Shown here piece by piece: positions 24,299-33,129 of a DNA stretch of 64,000 nucleotides (the stretch's first letter is position 1; the number at the start of each line of letters is the position of its first letter). The DNA is from Alphaproteobacteria bacterium (GTDB lineage Bacteria > Pseudomonadota > Alphaproteobacteria > Micavibrionales > Micavibrionaceae): positions 1 to 64,000 of the forward strand of contig JAGYOK010000006.1 in assembly GCA_018399685.1 (NCBI GenBank), read 5' to 3'. The notes under the pieces are model-generated. The model had not been told where the DNA came from. It searched no databases and was given only the letters and a program-made list of their open reading frames with translations. Position numbers and translations under genes: made by a program.

Positions 24299-24805
24299 AT
24301 GAACAACCGACCCACACTAACAGCGCTGAATCAAGGCGCAAGCCACGTCATCACCGGCGATCTGGAAGAAAAAACCATGCAGGAATTCTATGATGGAGTA
24401 GAAGCCGACATTCTGGCACGTACACTTTGGGGCGAGGCCAGAGGCGAGGGCACGCAAGGCATGCACGCCGTGGCAAACGTAATCCTCAACCGCGTGGCCG
24501 TAGCCGAAAAATTTGGCTCTTTCTGGTGGGGCAACGACATCATACAAGTCTGCCAAAAGCCGTATCAGTTCTCGTGCTGGAACCGGGGCGACCCGAATTA
24601 TAAAAAGCTCCAAAGAGTGGACACCACAAATTTGTACTTCGCCACAGCAAAGCGTATGGCACTAAGAGCGCAGGCTAACACTTTGGAAGATATAACAAAA
24701 GGCGCCACGCACTATCACACAAAAAGCATCAAACCCTATTGGGCCAAAGGCAGAAAACCCTGCGCAATCATCGGAAACCACGTCTTTTATTCCATGATCC
24801 GGTAA
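24299..24805 (+). CDS. SleB-type cell wall hydrolase (candidate endolysin)
   Basis: A 168-residue protein with the SleB/hydrolase-2 signature: ARTLWGEARGEGTQGMHAVA followed by NVILNRV, then CQKPYQFSCWN and a C-terminal THYHTKSIKPYWAKG region. GEARGE contains the expected catalytic glutamate. Such enzymes cut the glycan strand of peptidoglycan. There is no signal peptide, as expected for an endolysin released through a holin, and the holin-position gene is immediately upstream. The start follows AAGGAGTAAAACC. Confidence 0.83.
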   Translation: MNNRPTLTALNQGASHVITGDLEEKTMQEFYDGVEADILARTLWGEARGEGTQGMHAVANVILNRVAVAEKFGSFWWGNDIIQVCQKPYQFSCWNRGDPNYKKLQRVDTTNLYFATAKRMALRAQANTLEDITKGATHYHTKSIKPYWAKGRKPCAIIGNHVFYSMIR

Positions 24806-24921
24806 TTCTTGAAAAATCAGGGGAAGCCCCGCCGATTTTATTACCCATGCCCTTGTGCATAAAATATATTGTGTTTAAAATCTGCAAAGGACAATATTTT
24901 TTCGGCTTTAGGTGGGTGTGT

Positions 24922-25671
24922 ATGTCTTCCGTTTATCTTAATAAATTTTCAGTTTTAGCGTTTTTCATAGTTGCACTTGGCATATCGCCAGCACTCGCAG
25001 ATTTCGAAGTACCCGGAAGAGCACATGATTCGAGTTACGAAGAAGTTTACACCCCGGTCATGACAACAACATCCATAGTCATTGATGGTGACGAAACTCC
25101 GCCTGTAGAACCAAATATTGGTGAAGCAACATATATTAAATACCCCGCTTTAACCTCTTTAGAAGAGCGCGTCGCCCGCCTGCTTTTCGGGATTAAAACC
25201 TATATCAGGCCGGAATACGATCATTTCGGACACGAGATTCGCCTTCACATGTCCCGCATAGGGAACCTGAAAATTTACTCGGATCCTGACTATATGCTTG
25301 AGCAATTTAGAAACGTAAAAAAGGCAAAAGTGGTGGCCGATTTCTGGAAAAAGCATCTGGAATCAGAAATCGAGGAAATTCAAAAAATCATGGATAATGA
25401 CGAGACTATCCCCTTAAAAGCGCGAACAGCGTTCCGCCAGAACAAAGCTGCTGTCCGTTCATTTTTAATGAGCCTGAAAGCGTGGATTGACTCAAACGAA
25501 CAACTGCTGAGAATAATCGCAAAAGAGCGGGAAGACCTCGAAGTTGTGTATCCGGAAATTATCACCTTAACGCCAACCGTGCGGGTGGATTTACACAACG
25601 CTCTCTCGGTTCGCACCGCCAGACTGAAGGATATACGCCAGTATCCCCCCTTTACCATCATGGTTTATTAA
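24922..25671 (+). CDS. Secreted protein of unknown function
   Basis: A 249-residue protein with a clear signal peptide (FSVLAFFIVALGISPALA) and a helical mature part. The segment MLEQFRNVKKAKVVADFWKK and the DNDETIPLKARTAFRQNK region are amphipathic; the C-terminus has LTPTVRVDLHNALSVRTARL. The ATG at 24922 fits the signal peptide; an upstream extension to 24739 overlaps the lysin gene and lacks support. No family is recognised. It may be a late moron or the first host gene after the module; base composition gives no clear answer. Confidence 0.65.
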   Translation: MSSVYLNKFSVLAFFIVALGISPALADFEVPGRAHDSSYEEVYTPVMTTTSIVIDGDETPPVEPNIGEATYIKYPALTSLEERVARLLFGIKTYIRPEYDHFGHEIRLHMSRIGNLKIYSDPDYMLEQFRNVKKAKVVADFWKKHLESEIEEIQKIMDNDETIPLKARTAFRQNKAAVRSFLMSLKAWIDSNEQLLRIIAKEREDLEVVYPEIITLTPTVRVDLHNALSVRTARLKDIRQYPPFTIMVY

Positions 25672-25755
25672 AGAACTTCGATATTTTCCGTTTGTCAGCG
25701 TTACTCGTCGCTGTCGTTCTTCGTCGCTCATGTATAAAGGTGGATTGCCGCACTT

Positions 25756-26604
25756 TTACCCGCGGCGGTTTATAGCAGCTCTGATCGTATTCGCCAGCAG
25801 GCAGGTAATAGTCATCGGCCCGACCCCGCCCGGCACAGGCGTAATAGCTCCCGCCACACCCTGCGCCGCGTCAAAATCAACATCTCCGCAAAGCTTACCG
25901 CTTTCCATACGGTTAATCCCCACATCAATCACAACAGCTCCGGGCTTTATCCAATCACCCTTGACCAGCTTTGCCACCCCCGCGGCAGCCACCAGAATAT
26001 CCGCCCGCGTGCACACCTCCGGCAAATCCCGTGTACGCGAATGAGCCATCGTCACAGTGCAATTCTCCTGCAATAGCAAATGCGCCATCGGCTTGCCAAA
26101 TAGCAAAGAACGCCCGATCACAAGCGCGTTCATGCCGCTTAAATTCTCCATAACAGATTTAATCAGGATCATCGCCCCTTGAGGAGTACAAGGGATCATC
26201 CCGCTATCATGCCCGGCGACAAGTGATCCGACATTCACAAAATTTAGCCCGTCAACATCCTTTTCCGGCGCAATAAGCTGCACCAGCATATCGCTGTTCA
26301 GGTGCTTTGGCAGGGGGAGTTGAAGTAAAATACCATCAATTTCAGGATCGGCGTTCAAAGGCTCGATCACGCGGGCGATATCCTCGTTCGAAGCATCGGC
26401 AGCAATGCGCCGCTCTATACTGCGAATTCCCACTTTCTCACAGGCCTTGATTTTGTTGCGAACATAGACCTGCGAGGCGGGATCGTCGCCCACTAAAATA
26501 GCGGCAAGCCCCGGCTGGTAAGGCAGACAGGCGACCTCTTTTGCAAGGTCGCCACGGAGCTTCGCGGCAATAGGTTTGCCGTCAATTATATTTGTTATGT
26601 TCAT
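25756..26604 (-). CDS. folD: Methylenetetrahydrofolate dehydrogenase/cyclohydrolase
   Basis: FolD interconverts 5,10-methylene-, methenyl- and 10-formyl-tetrahydrofolate. The 282-residue protein shows the family hallmarks: QVYVRNKIKACEKVGI with the catalytic lysine, ILLQLPLPKHL, PEKDVDGLN, GRSLLFGKPMAHLL and the C-terminal PGGVGPMTI. It starts with ATG, 3 bp after the stop of the YggT gene, so the two form an operon on the minus strand. 10-formyl-THF is also needed by PurH, encoded further along. Confidence 0.96.
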   Translation of the reverse strand: MNITNIIDGKPIAAKLRGDLAKEVACLPYQPGLAAILVGDDPASQVYVRNKIKACEKVGIRSIERRIAADASNEDIARVIEPLNADPEIDGILLQLPLPKHLNSDMLVQLIAPEKDVDGLNFVNVGSLVAGHDSGMIPCTPQGAMILIKSVMENLSGMNALVIGRSLLFGKPMAHLLLQENCTVTMAHSRTRDLPEVCTRADILVAAAGVAKLVKGDWIKPGAVVIDVGINRMESGKLCGDVDFDAAQGVAGAITPVPGGVGPMTITCLLANTIRAAINRRG

Positions 26605-26607
26605 ATC

Positions 26608-26907
26608 TTACATAAAGAAAAGAGAAACAAACAACCCGCCGATAACCTGCACAAGGATGATTAAAACCAAAGGGCTCATATCAATTCCACCAACAGGGGG
26701 AATATATTTGCGCAGATGCTTGTATGCAGGCTCTGTAAAGCGGCTTAAAAGAGCGCTCAGCCTTTGGGCAGCCTCATTCTTTGCATTTACAATATCCAGC
26801 GCAATAAGCCAGCTCAAGCCGACTTCCAAAACAATAATCAGGGTGTATAAATACAAAATCGTATAAAGAATACTCCCTATAAAAAATAATGGACCTGATA
26901 ACCACAT
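26608..26907 (-). CDS. YggT family membrane protein
   Basis: A 99-residue protein with two membrane segments (GPLFFIGSILYTILYLYTLI and LVLIILVQVIGGLFVSLFF) flanking a loop with ALLSRFTEPAYKHLRKYIPP, the typical YggT region. YggT proteins are poorly characterised and have been linked to membrane and cell-division integrity. It lies immediately upstream of folD on the same strand. Confidence 0.82.
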   Translation of the reverse strand: MWLSGPLFFIGSILYTILYLYTLIIVLEVGLSWLIALDIVNAKNEAAQRLSALLSRFTEPAYKHLRKYIPPVGGIDMSPLVLIILVQVIGGLFVSLFFM

Positions 26908-27048
26908 AATATCTACCTACCTGTTTGTTGTTCGCAAAATATGAATGATCTCTTTAAGTTATACCGCTTTTATCACTCAAGGTCTAGGGTCAGAACCTAT
27001 TAATTATATACAATTATTCCACAATTTTAAGGAGATGTTTAACTTTTA

Positions 27049-27057
27049 TGGTATAAT
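27049..27057 (+). promoter_or_regulatory. Extended -10 promoter for the HELKH protein gene
   Basis: TGGTATAAT is a perfect extended -10, 35 bp before the start codon. No -35 match is needed for this promoter type. The 26908-27091 gap also contains one copy of the dispersed GGTTCTGACCCTA motif. Confidence 0.55.
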
Positions 27058-27091
27058 GTAAGGACGCAAAAAAGAGGCGGTTTTTAAAAAT

Positions 27092-27817
27092 ATGATTGGA
27101 TTTGACCCCGTAACATTATCATCCTTGTTGATACTGGCAGCATCGAGCGTAGCTGAATGCCCCGATCATGCGCCGACCAAAATCAACGTAATCCCACACA
27201 CTGCAAAGGTTAAATACGATTATAGCCAGTCGTTAGAGCAGATACAGGCCTATCAGACCGACACTGTCGATCCATATTCTTTTCATGGCAAAACAATCAC
27301 TCAGGGCTTTATGAAAGGGCAGATCGAACTGCGCCACAAAATGACTCTGGGGAAATCGGAAAATCAGCGTCATGGCTATGGCTGCCTGTGGTACGACACA
27401 ATTGATATTGAGCTGAATATTGACCCCGAAATCGTGATAGCCAAAGAGCTGTACCGTGACAAATGTATGCGCGATTCTATTATCGAGCATGAGCTGAAAC
27501 ACGTACGTGTGGATCGTGAAGTGGTCAATAAATACGCAAACAGCATCGGCCAGCGTGTATTCACCGCTCTTAAAAGCCGCGGCTTTTCTGTAGGCCCGTT
27601 CGAGATTTGGCGCATGGAAGAGGTGCAAGGCAAAATGGAGCGGGTGATAAACCAGATTTTAGAGCTTGAATATAAAAAGCTCGGCATTGAGCGGCAGGAA
27701 CGCCAACGCGCCGTTGACTCTCTTGAAGAGTATGAAAGCGTGGATGATAAGTGCCCTGGCTTTGAAAAAAAGAAATCAACGCTCTATAAGAATGCGTTCA
27801 AAGGCAAGACTTATTAA
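27092..27817 (+). CDS. Secreted HExxH-type protein, putative metallopeptidase-like
   Basis: A 241-residue protein with a hydrophobic N-terminal signal (LSSLLILAASSVA) and cleavage likely before EC. HELKH at residues 133-137 fits the HExxH zinc-binding consensus and sits in a helix after a strand (TIDIELNIDPEI). The flanking IIEHELKHVRVDREV is similar in layout to secreted DUF922-like proteins. A third zinc ligand is not obvious; E142 downstream is one candidate. The C-terminal third is a charged helix. Function unknown; peptidase activity is only suggested by the motif. Confidence 0.6.
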   Translation: MIGFDPVTLSSLLILAASSVAECPDHAPTKINVIPHTAKVKYDYSQSLEQIQAYQTDTVDPYSFHGKTITQGFMKGQIELRHKMTLGKSENQRHGYGCLWYDTIDIELNIDPEIVIAKELYRDKCMRDSIIEHELKHVRVDREVVNKYANSIGQRVFTALKSRGFSVGPFEIWRMEEVQGKMERVINQILELEYKKLGIERQERQRAVDSLEEYESVDDKCPGFEKKKSTLYKNAFKGKTY

Positions 27818-27900
27818 ATTTTTTCGGCTTTAATCCCTCGTTCTCTGGGGAGTATAAGTCCTCTTACCTGACGGGGAGGGAGCTTGTTGCTGTGCCCGCT

Positions 27901-28329
27901 TTATTCGCCACTACCAGCCGTCAATCCGGCAACTATCTCACGGTTGATATTAATCAAAATATCCAGCTTTGCTTTTTCGGGATTGGCCAGAATATCCATC
28001 TCGCGCTTGAATATAAAGTTCGCCAGATTAATGATATTATTGCGCAAAGCGTCGGGCTGGCCGTTTTCCTTCTTTTCCATCGCCGTATCATAAAAAAGCA
28101 TCCAGATGTTGCGGTTATACTTTAATGTCTCTTCCAGCAAATCGCCGGGGCGCGAATCCCACATTGAAGAGAGCTGCTGAATCATACGATTGGATTTAAG
28201 CAAAATCTGCGCCTCAAGCTCCCGCTGGTCGCTCGCGAGATTTTTCGCACTATTATCATAGGCACTTGCAGCGCGGCTGTGAGGATCATTTATAATACTA
28301 TCAGACACGTTCCAATAACTCCCGTTCAT
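27901..28329 (-). CDS. flaF: Flagellar biosynthesis regulator FlaF
   Basis: FlaF helps flagellin secretion and expression in Alphaproteobacteria, working against FlbT. The 142-residue protein contains the family core AEAQILLKSNRM-like region and ETLKYNRNIWMLFYDTAME, then LRNNIINLANFIFKRE. Its start overlaps the end of flbT by 29 bp, so translation is coupled. Same strand as flagellin and flbT, in the canonical order flagellin-flbT-flaF. Confidence 0.88.
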   Translation of the reverse strand: MNGSYWNVSDSIINDPHSRAASAYDNSAKNLASDQRELEAQILLKSNRMIQQLSSMWDSRPGDLLEETLKYNRNIWMLFYDTAMEKKENGQPDALRNNIINLANFIFKREMDILANPEKAKLDILININREIVAGLTAGSGE

Positions 28330-28684
28330 GTTCTATAAGTTCACGCGCAACCTTCATGGCTTTGTAATGTGTGCCGTTAATAATCTGCTCGTTAATCTGC
28401 ATAAAGAAAATAGAGCTTGACGGCGCGGCCTTCTGGATATCGTGAACCAGATCAAAATATCGCTTGTGATATTCCTTTGGATTTCGCGAGATATACATAC
28501 ACTGGATAAGAAAATAGACTTTCTTGCAAGGCGTATCTGTTTGATCTTCCTGCATAATATCTTTTTCACGAATAATCGGGGCATCACCGGCAATGTGCAG
28601 ACGCGTACGCTGCGAGCTGTTGGTGATGACGGCTTCGCCGATCAATATTTTTTCCTGAGGTTTTAAGTCAATGACCAGAGCCAT
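28301..28684 (-). CDS. flbT: Flagellin mRNA regulator FlbT
   Basis: FlbT binds flagellin mRNA and limits its translation until the hook is built. The 127-residue length is slightly short of the usual 135-140. Visible features are LKPQEKILIGEAVITNSS at the N-terminus and CKKVYFLIQCMYISRN, typical of the family. The gene follows flagellin by 40 bp and overlaps flaF. The gene order itself is strong support. Confidence 0.88.
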   Translation of the reverse strand: MALVIDLKPQEKILIGEAVITNSSQRTRLHIAGDAPIIREKDIMQEDQTDTPCKKVYFLIQCMYISRNPKEYHKRYFDLVHDIQKAAPSSSIFFMQINEQIINGTHYKAMKVARELIEHERELLERV

Positions 28685-28724
28685 AAAGTATTCCTTTAAA
28701 TTATATCCTGCTTTTTATAACAGG

Positions 28725-29534
28725 TTAAAACAGGCGAAGGACATCTTCTTGCGTTTGAGATGCCATCGACCATGATGTTGTACTCAGTGTCATCTTGGTT
28801 TGCAAGGCCAGAAGGTTCGCTCCTTCTTCATTCAAAGAAGTAATATTAATGGCTTTTCCGCCAGCTTCAAGAGTGCTTATCGTTTCTTGCGTGAAAGCCT
28901 GCCGTGTTTGAATGTCTTTAAGGTCGCCGGAAACAGTGAGCCTCAGGCTTTGGGTTTCATCCATAGCGCTTCGAATAATCTCGATCGAATCGGTAATGGA
29001 GGAGGGCGTGGCAAAAGACAGATTGTCAAAATTCAAAACAGCCGGAGAAAGGTTTATGCCTTCTGTGATGATGGCGTTGCGCTCACCGCCGCCAAAAGCA
29101 GTCTTTAACTCATCGCCGTTTAAAAGATTTATTCCGGCCACTTCGGCATTATTAACAATAGAGATAATGCGGTCTTTTATAGCGCCTAATTGCGTTTCTT
29201 GCTCCGCGCCGCTTCCAGCTTTTTGGGCTTCAAGCGCGAGGGATTCCGCCTCTCTGATAATGTCGGTAAGCTCCGTAATCGAGCGGCTGGCTTTTTCCAG
29301 AGTTTTGATGGATTGCGAAAGATGGTCTAAAAGCCGGGTTAGCTCACTCGCGCGGCTGCTCAGTGTTTGTGTGCAAAAATCCTGCGCGGCTTGCCTGATG
29401 ATATCCGCCGTGGCAGATTCTGACACATTGCCGCTTACCGGCGCTGTGTTGTGGATGCGCTCGGCGCCCGTCGTTTTTTGCAAAGACCGTAGATTGTTCT
29501 GTAATGCGGAAGTTAGTGTTACGTCAGATGTCAT
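28725..29534 (-). CDS. Flagellin
   Basis: A 269-residue flagellin. The N-terminal D0/D1 helix (MTSDVTLTSALQNNLRSLQK) and the C-terminal helix (ALQTKMTLSTTSWSMASQTQ) follow the flagellin pattern, with NNAEVAGINLLNGDELKT as the typical NLLNG region. The protein is short, like other alphaproteobacterial flagellins with a reduced variable domain. ATG at 29534 is chosen; a TTG at 29543 gives only three more residues. A full CtrA-type box lies about 90 bp upstream. Confidence 0.9.
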   Translation of the reverse strand: MTSDVTLTSALQNNLRSLQKTTGAERIHNTAPVSGNVSESATADIIRQAAQDFCTQTLSSRASELTRLLDHLSQSIKTLEKASRSITELTDIIREAESLALEAQKAGSGAEQETQLGAIKDRIISIVNNAEVAGINLLNGDELKTAFGGGERNAIITEGINLSPAVLNFDNLSFATPSSITDSIEIIRSAMDETQSLRLTVSGDLKDIQTRQAFTQETISTLEAGGKAINITSLNEEGANLLALQTKMTLSTTSWSMASQTQEDVLRLF

Positions 29535-29620
29535 TTTACTCAAGTGTCCTTTCCGGGAGGCTCAGTTTTTAAGCCTTAGATTTCTTCATTAACTCTTGTT
29601 ATATAATATTATTGTGCCGT

Positions 29621-29635
29621 TTAACAAAAGTTTAA
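29621..29635 (-). promoter_or_regulatory. CtrA-type binding site upstream of flagellin
   Basis: TTAA at 29621-29624, seven bases (CAAAAGT), TTAA at 29632-29635. This is an exact full CtrA site (TTAA-N7-TTAA). It is palindromic in its fixed bases, so strand is assigned by the gene it serves. Presence of chpT in the same window supports a CckA-ChpT-CtrA pathway. Confidence 0.6.
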
Positions 29636-29726
29636 ATCAAAAACATCGATATTTTTTGATTTATAATGGATTTTTAAGTCCTGATCCTGTCACCCATTTT
29701 TGTTATCACCGAATTTTTGTATAAGA

Positions 29727-30278
29727 CTATTCCTTGGCCATCCGGTTTTCTATCATACGTATAAAATGATCCAGATCCGGCAGGAAAGGCGCGCTTTCAG
29801 GAGATACTTCCCGCGCCGTACGCAGGGTTTTTAAAGCTTCGTCAAACCGCCCTTGTTCGGCAAAAAGCAGTCCCTTGGCGAAATAGGCTTTAGCGATTTG
29901 CACGGTAAGCTCGCCTTGCGGGAAATTCTGCTCTTTGGATTTTAACATGGTGATAGCCTCATCATACTCATCCCGGCTCATATAGGCCTCAGCCATAGCA
30001 ATCACAGAGCCCAGGTCATCAGGCGCCGCTTCGAGCGTTTTTGAAAGAGCTTCCACATCCTCCTGCGTGGCGGGAGTATAAGCCGGAGCCTGAAGCGGTT
30101 CTGCGGCTGTGGGAGGCTTTGTAAGATAAACATACAGCCCGCAGCCTAGCAGCGGAAGCAAAAACATAACCGCCAGTCCGGCGCCCATGCGTTCGCGCAA
30201 AAACCGGTGAGTGATAAAAAGCGCAATAACACCGCTAATTACGATTGATAAAATGACCCCGGTCATAGTCATCGTCAT
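29727..30278 (-). CDS. Membrane-anchored TPR protein, CcmI/CycH-like
   Basis: A 183-residue protein with two N-terminal membrane segments (ILSIVISGVIALFITHRFL and GLAVMFLLPLLGCGLYVYL) and a periplasmic TPR-like part (LGSVIAMAEAYMSRDEYDEA, GLLFAEQGRFDEALKTLRTA). This layout, with a short first loop, matches CcmI/CycH, which delivers apocytochrome c to the haem lyase. It is downstream of acnA; cytochrome c maturation genes are often near acnA in Alphaproteobacteria, but no other ccm gene is in this window. A generic TPR protein remains possible. Confidence 0.65.
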   Translation of the reverse strand: MTMTMTGVILSIVISGVIALFITHRFLRERMGAGLAVMFLLPLLGCGLYVYLTKPPTAAEPLQAPAYTPATQEDVEALSKTLEAAPDDLGSVIAMAEAYMSRDEYDEAITMLKSKEQNFPQGELTVQIAKAYFAKGLLFAEQGRFDEALKTLRTAREVSPESAPFLPDLDHFIRMIENRMAKE

Positions 30279-30399
30279 GTAAAAGCTCCTTAATTAATAA
30301 TCAGAATTAATAATCAAACCCTCGTTTTTAAAACGCAATGACATAAATAGAGTTTTTATCACCCGCGAGGGAAGGGCGCGCGGGGTGGCCGTCCTTATG

Positions 30400-33129
30400 T
30401 CACCCCTGCACCAAATATCTTAACACATAGCGCAAGATACCACCATGGCGGTAATATTCCAGCTCATCATTTGTGTCAATGCGGCAGGTAAGATCGGCGC
30501 TGCGCTCTGAGCCATCGGCATAATTCACGGTGAGTGTTACATCGCCGCCCGGCTTCAGACCCTTTGCAATTCCGGTAATGCTATAACGCTCATCCCCGCA
30601 TAGATCAAGGGTTTTGCGGTTAGCATCGCTCTTGAATTGCAGCGGCAGCACGCCCATTCCAATCAGGTTAGAGCGGTGTATGCGATCAAATCCCTCTGCG
30701 ATTACGGCTTTTACCCCCAAAAGCCGAGTGCCTTTAGCCGCCCAGTCGCGCGGCGATCCTGTGCCGTATCCGCTTCCTGCTATAACAATCAAGGGTTGCT
30801 CGTCCGCCTGATAGCGCATGGCTGCGTCATAGATGCTCATCTCCTCGCCGCTTGGGATATGCTTTGTAAAGCCCCCTTCGGTTTCAGGCAATATCTGGTT
30901 ACGTAGGCCGGAATTGGCAAATGTGCCGCGGGTCATTACCTGATCGTTGCCGCGGCGCGAGCCATAGGAGTTAAAGCCCGCTGGCTCGATCTGGCGGGCG
31001 CGCAAATATTCTCCGGCTGGAGAGCTTGGCAAAATATCGCCCGCAGGTGAAATCTGCTCGGTAGTTATATTGTCGCCCAATACCAGCAAAGCATATGCGT
31101 TGTTAATATTTTCCATTGCGCCTGCTTCCTTGCCCATCCCTGCGAAGAATGGCGGCTTGCGCACATAGGTAGAGCCTTCCTGCCAGCGATAGATATTGTT
31201 GCCCCCCGCGGCAGGCTCAGCTTCCTTGTTATCCTCGCCATCCGGCAGCAGCCCTTTATCCGCGCCTGTAGAGCGCCACGCCACCGGCCCTTTGAACAAA
31301 TCCGCATATTGCTGTGTGAATATTTCGCTGTTCAGGCTCGCGGTTATAGTTCCGGCGATTTCGGCAGCGCTCGGCCAGATGTCCTCGAGATAGATATCCC
31401 GCCCCTTTTCATCGGCGCCCAATGCTTCGGTTGTGATATCGACATGCATGGAGCCAGCCAGCGCGTAAGCCACTACCAGCGCGGGGCTAGCCAGATAGCT
31501 GTATTTAACCTGCGGGGAAACCCATCCTTCAAAGTTGCGATTACCGGAGAGCACGGAAGCGACGTTCAACTTTCCCTCTTCGATGGCTTTGGCAATGGGT
31601 TCGGGCAGCGCACCGGAATTGCCAAAACAGGTGGTGCAACCATAGCCGACCAGATTAAAGCCCAGCGCGTCCAGATCTTCCTGTAATCCCGCTTCGACGA
31701 GATATTCGCTTACCACGCGGGAGCCGGGAGCCAGCGAGGTTTTCACCCACGGTTTGACGCTCAGTCCAAAAGCGCGTGCCTTGCGTGCGAGCAATCCGGC
31801 GGCCACCATCGCAGAAGGGTTGGATGTGCTCAAGCAGCCGGTAATAGCGGCAATCACTATATCCCCGTGTCCAAGTTTATAATCGGCTCCGGCGACTGGC
31901 ACGACTGCCTTCTCTTGCGGCTCCAGCTTGTCAAAAGCCTGTGCAGCATTTTTGAGCGCCATGCGCTTGTGCGGCTGGTGAGGGCCGGAGATAGACGGCT
32001 CAACACTGCTTAGGTCAAGGTACATGGTTTGGGAGAATTCCGGCTCCGGCGTTTGTGCATCGCGCCACAGCCCTTGCGCTTTTGCGTATTCCTCTACCAG
32101 TTTGACGTGGTGATCGTCCCGCCCCGTGAGCTTCAGATAGTTGATCGTTTCCTCATCAATGGGGAAAAATCCGCAGATCGCCCCGTATTCCGGCGCCATA
32201 TTGCTTATTGTTGCGCGGTCAGGCAGTGAAAGCGCGTCCAGCCCTGCGCCGCAAAATTCCACAAATTTACCGGCCACCCATGACCTGCGCAGCATTTGAG
32301 TTACATGCAGGACAAGATCAGTGGCGGTAACGCCTTCTTTCATCCTGCCGGAGATTTTAAGGCCGATAACATCGGGAACAAGCATCGAAACGCTCTGGCC
32401 GAGCATGGCCGCCTGAGCTTCGATCCCGCCAACTCCCCAGCCCAGAACGCCCAAAGCATTGACCATAGTAGTATGGGAATCCGTGCCAAGCAGTGTATCG
32501 GGATAGATCATGCGCCTTTTGGGGTCGCTCTTTTCGTCCAGCCACACGACTTTTGCGAGATGTTCCAGATTGATCTGGTGGCATATGCCTGTGTCCGGCG
32601 GCACGACGCGGAAATTATCAAAGGCCTGCTGCCCCCATTTGAGGAAGGCATAACGCTCCCCGTTGCGCTCGAACTCCCGCGCTACATTGGTCTGGAATGC
32701 GCGGGGGCTGCCGAACTCATCTACCATCACGGAATGGTCAATCACCAGATCGACAGGCAATAGCGGGTTAATCTTTTTCGGGTTGCCGCCAAGCTCTGCC
32801 ATTGCCTCCCGCATCGCGGCAAGATCAACGAGGGCGGGCACTCCGGTAAAGTCCTGCATCAAAATGCGGGCGGGCTTAAAGGCGATTTCATGGGGGGCAG
32901 TGGTGGTTTTCTTTGGCCGGTTGGCAAGCTCTATAATGTCTTCCTTTCGCACTGTGCGCCCGTTTTCATGGCGTAACAGATTTTCCAGCAAAATTTTCAG
33001 GCAGCAGGGGAGTTTGGAAATATCGCCGGTTTCTTTTTGCGCGGCTTCCAGCGAATAATAGTAATATTTCTCCCCCTCCACGATAAGACTTTTTCTGGTT
33101 TTAAGGGAGTTTTTGACGGTTAGTGGCAT
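30400..33129 (-). CDS. acnA: Aconitate hydratase A
   Basis: Aconitase converts citrate to isocitrate in the TCA cycle using a [4Fe-4S] cluster. The 909-residue length fits AcnA/IRP-type enzymes. Cluster cysteines are visible in GYGCTTCFGNSG near residue 495 and in AAITGCLSTSNPSAM near residue 432. DSHTTMVNALGVLGWGVGG is the substrate-binding region, and GSGYGTGSPRDWAAKG is in the C-terminal swivel domain. The cysteine segment ITGCLSTSNP differs from the more common ITSCTNTSNP in flanking residues, though the cysteine is kept. The gene ends 121 bp before the TPR gene. Confidence 0.96.
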   Translation of the reverse strand: MPLTVKNSLKTRKSLIVEGEKYYYYSLEAAQKETGDISKLPCCLKILLENLLRHENGRTVRKEDIIELANRPKKTTTAPHEIAFKPARILMQDFTGVPALVDLAAMREAMAELGGNPKKINPLLPVDLVIDHSVMVDEFGSPRAFQTNVAREFERNGERYAFLKWGQQAFDNFRVVPPDTGICHQINLEHLAKVVWLDEKSDPKRRMIYPDTLLGTDSHTTMVNALGVLGWGVGGIEAQAAMLGQSVSMLVPDVIGLKISGRMKEGVTATDLVLHVTQMLRRSWVAGKFVEFCGAGLDALSLPDRATISNMAPEYGAICGFFPIDEETINYLKLTGRDDHHVKLVEEYAKAQGLWRDAQTPEPEFSQTMYLDLSSVEPSISGPHQPHKRMALKNAAQAFDKLEPQEKAVVPVAGADYKLGHGDIVIAAITGCLSTSNPSAMVAAGLLARKARAFGLSVKPWVKTSLAPGSRVVSEYLVEAGLQEDLDALGFNLVGYGCTTCFGNSGALPEPIAKAIEEGKLNVASVLSGNRNFEGWVSPQVKYSYLASPALVVAYALAGSMHVDITTEALGADEKGRDIYLEDIWPSAAEIAGTITASLNSEIFTQQYADLFKGPVAWRSTGADKGLLPDGEDNKEAEPAAGGNNIYRWQEGSTYVRKPPFFAGMGKEAGAMENINNAYALLVLGDNITTEQISPAGDILPSSPAGEYLRARQIEPAGFNSYGSRRGNDQVMTRGTFANSGLRNQILPETEGGFTKHIPSGEEMSIYDAAMRYQADEQPLIVIAGSGYGTGSPRDWAAKGTRLLGVKAVIAEGFDRIHRSNLIGMGVLPLQFKSDANRKTLDLCGDERYSITGIAKGLKPGGDVTLTVNYADGSERSADLTCRIDTNDELEYYRHGGILRYVLRYLVQG

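Noticed and set aside
7556-25671. Active complete prophage
   Set aside because: No integrase, replication, polymerase, classical repressor or attachment repeats were found; the domesticated or defective reading is preferred.
28912-29592. Antisense ORF of 226 codons opposite flagellin
   Set aside because: Flagellin on the other strand has clear family motifs and a CtrA box.
30279-30399. CtrA-like TTAA repeats before the TPR gene
   Set aside because: TTAA spacings are 0 and 9 bp, not 7.
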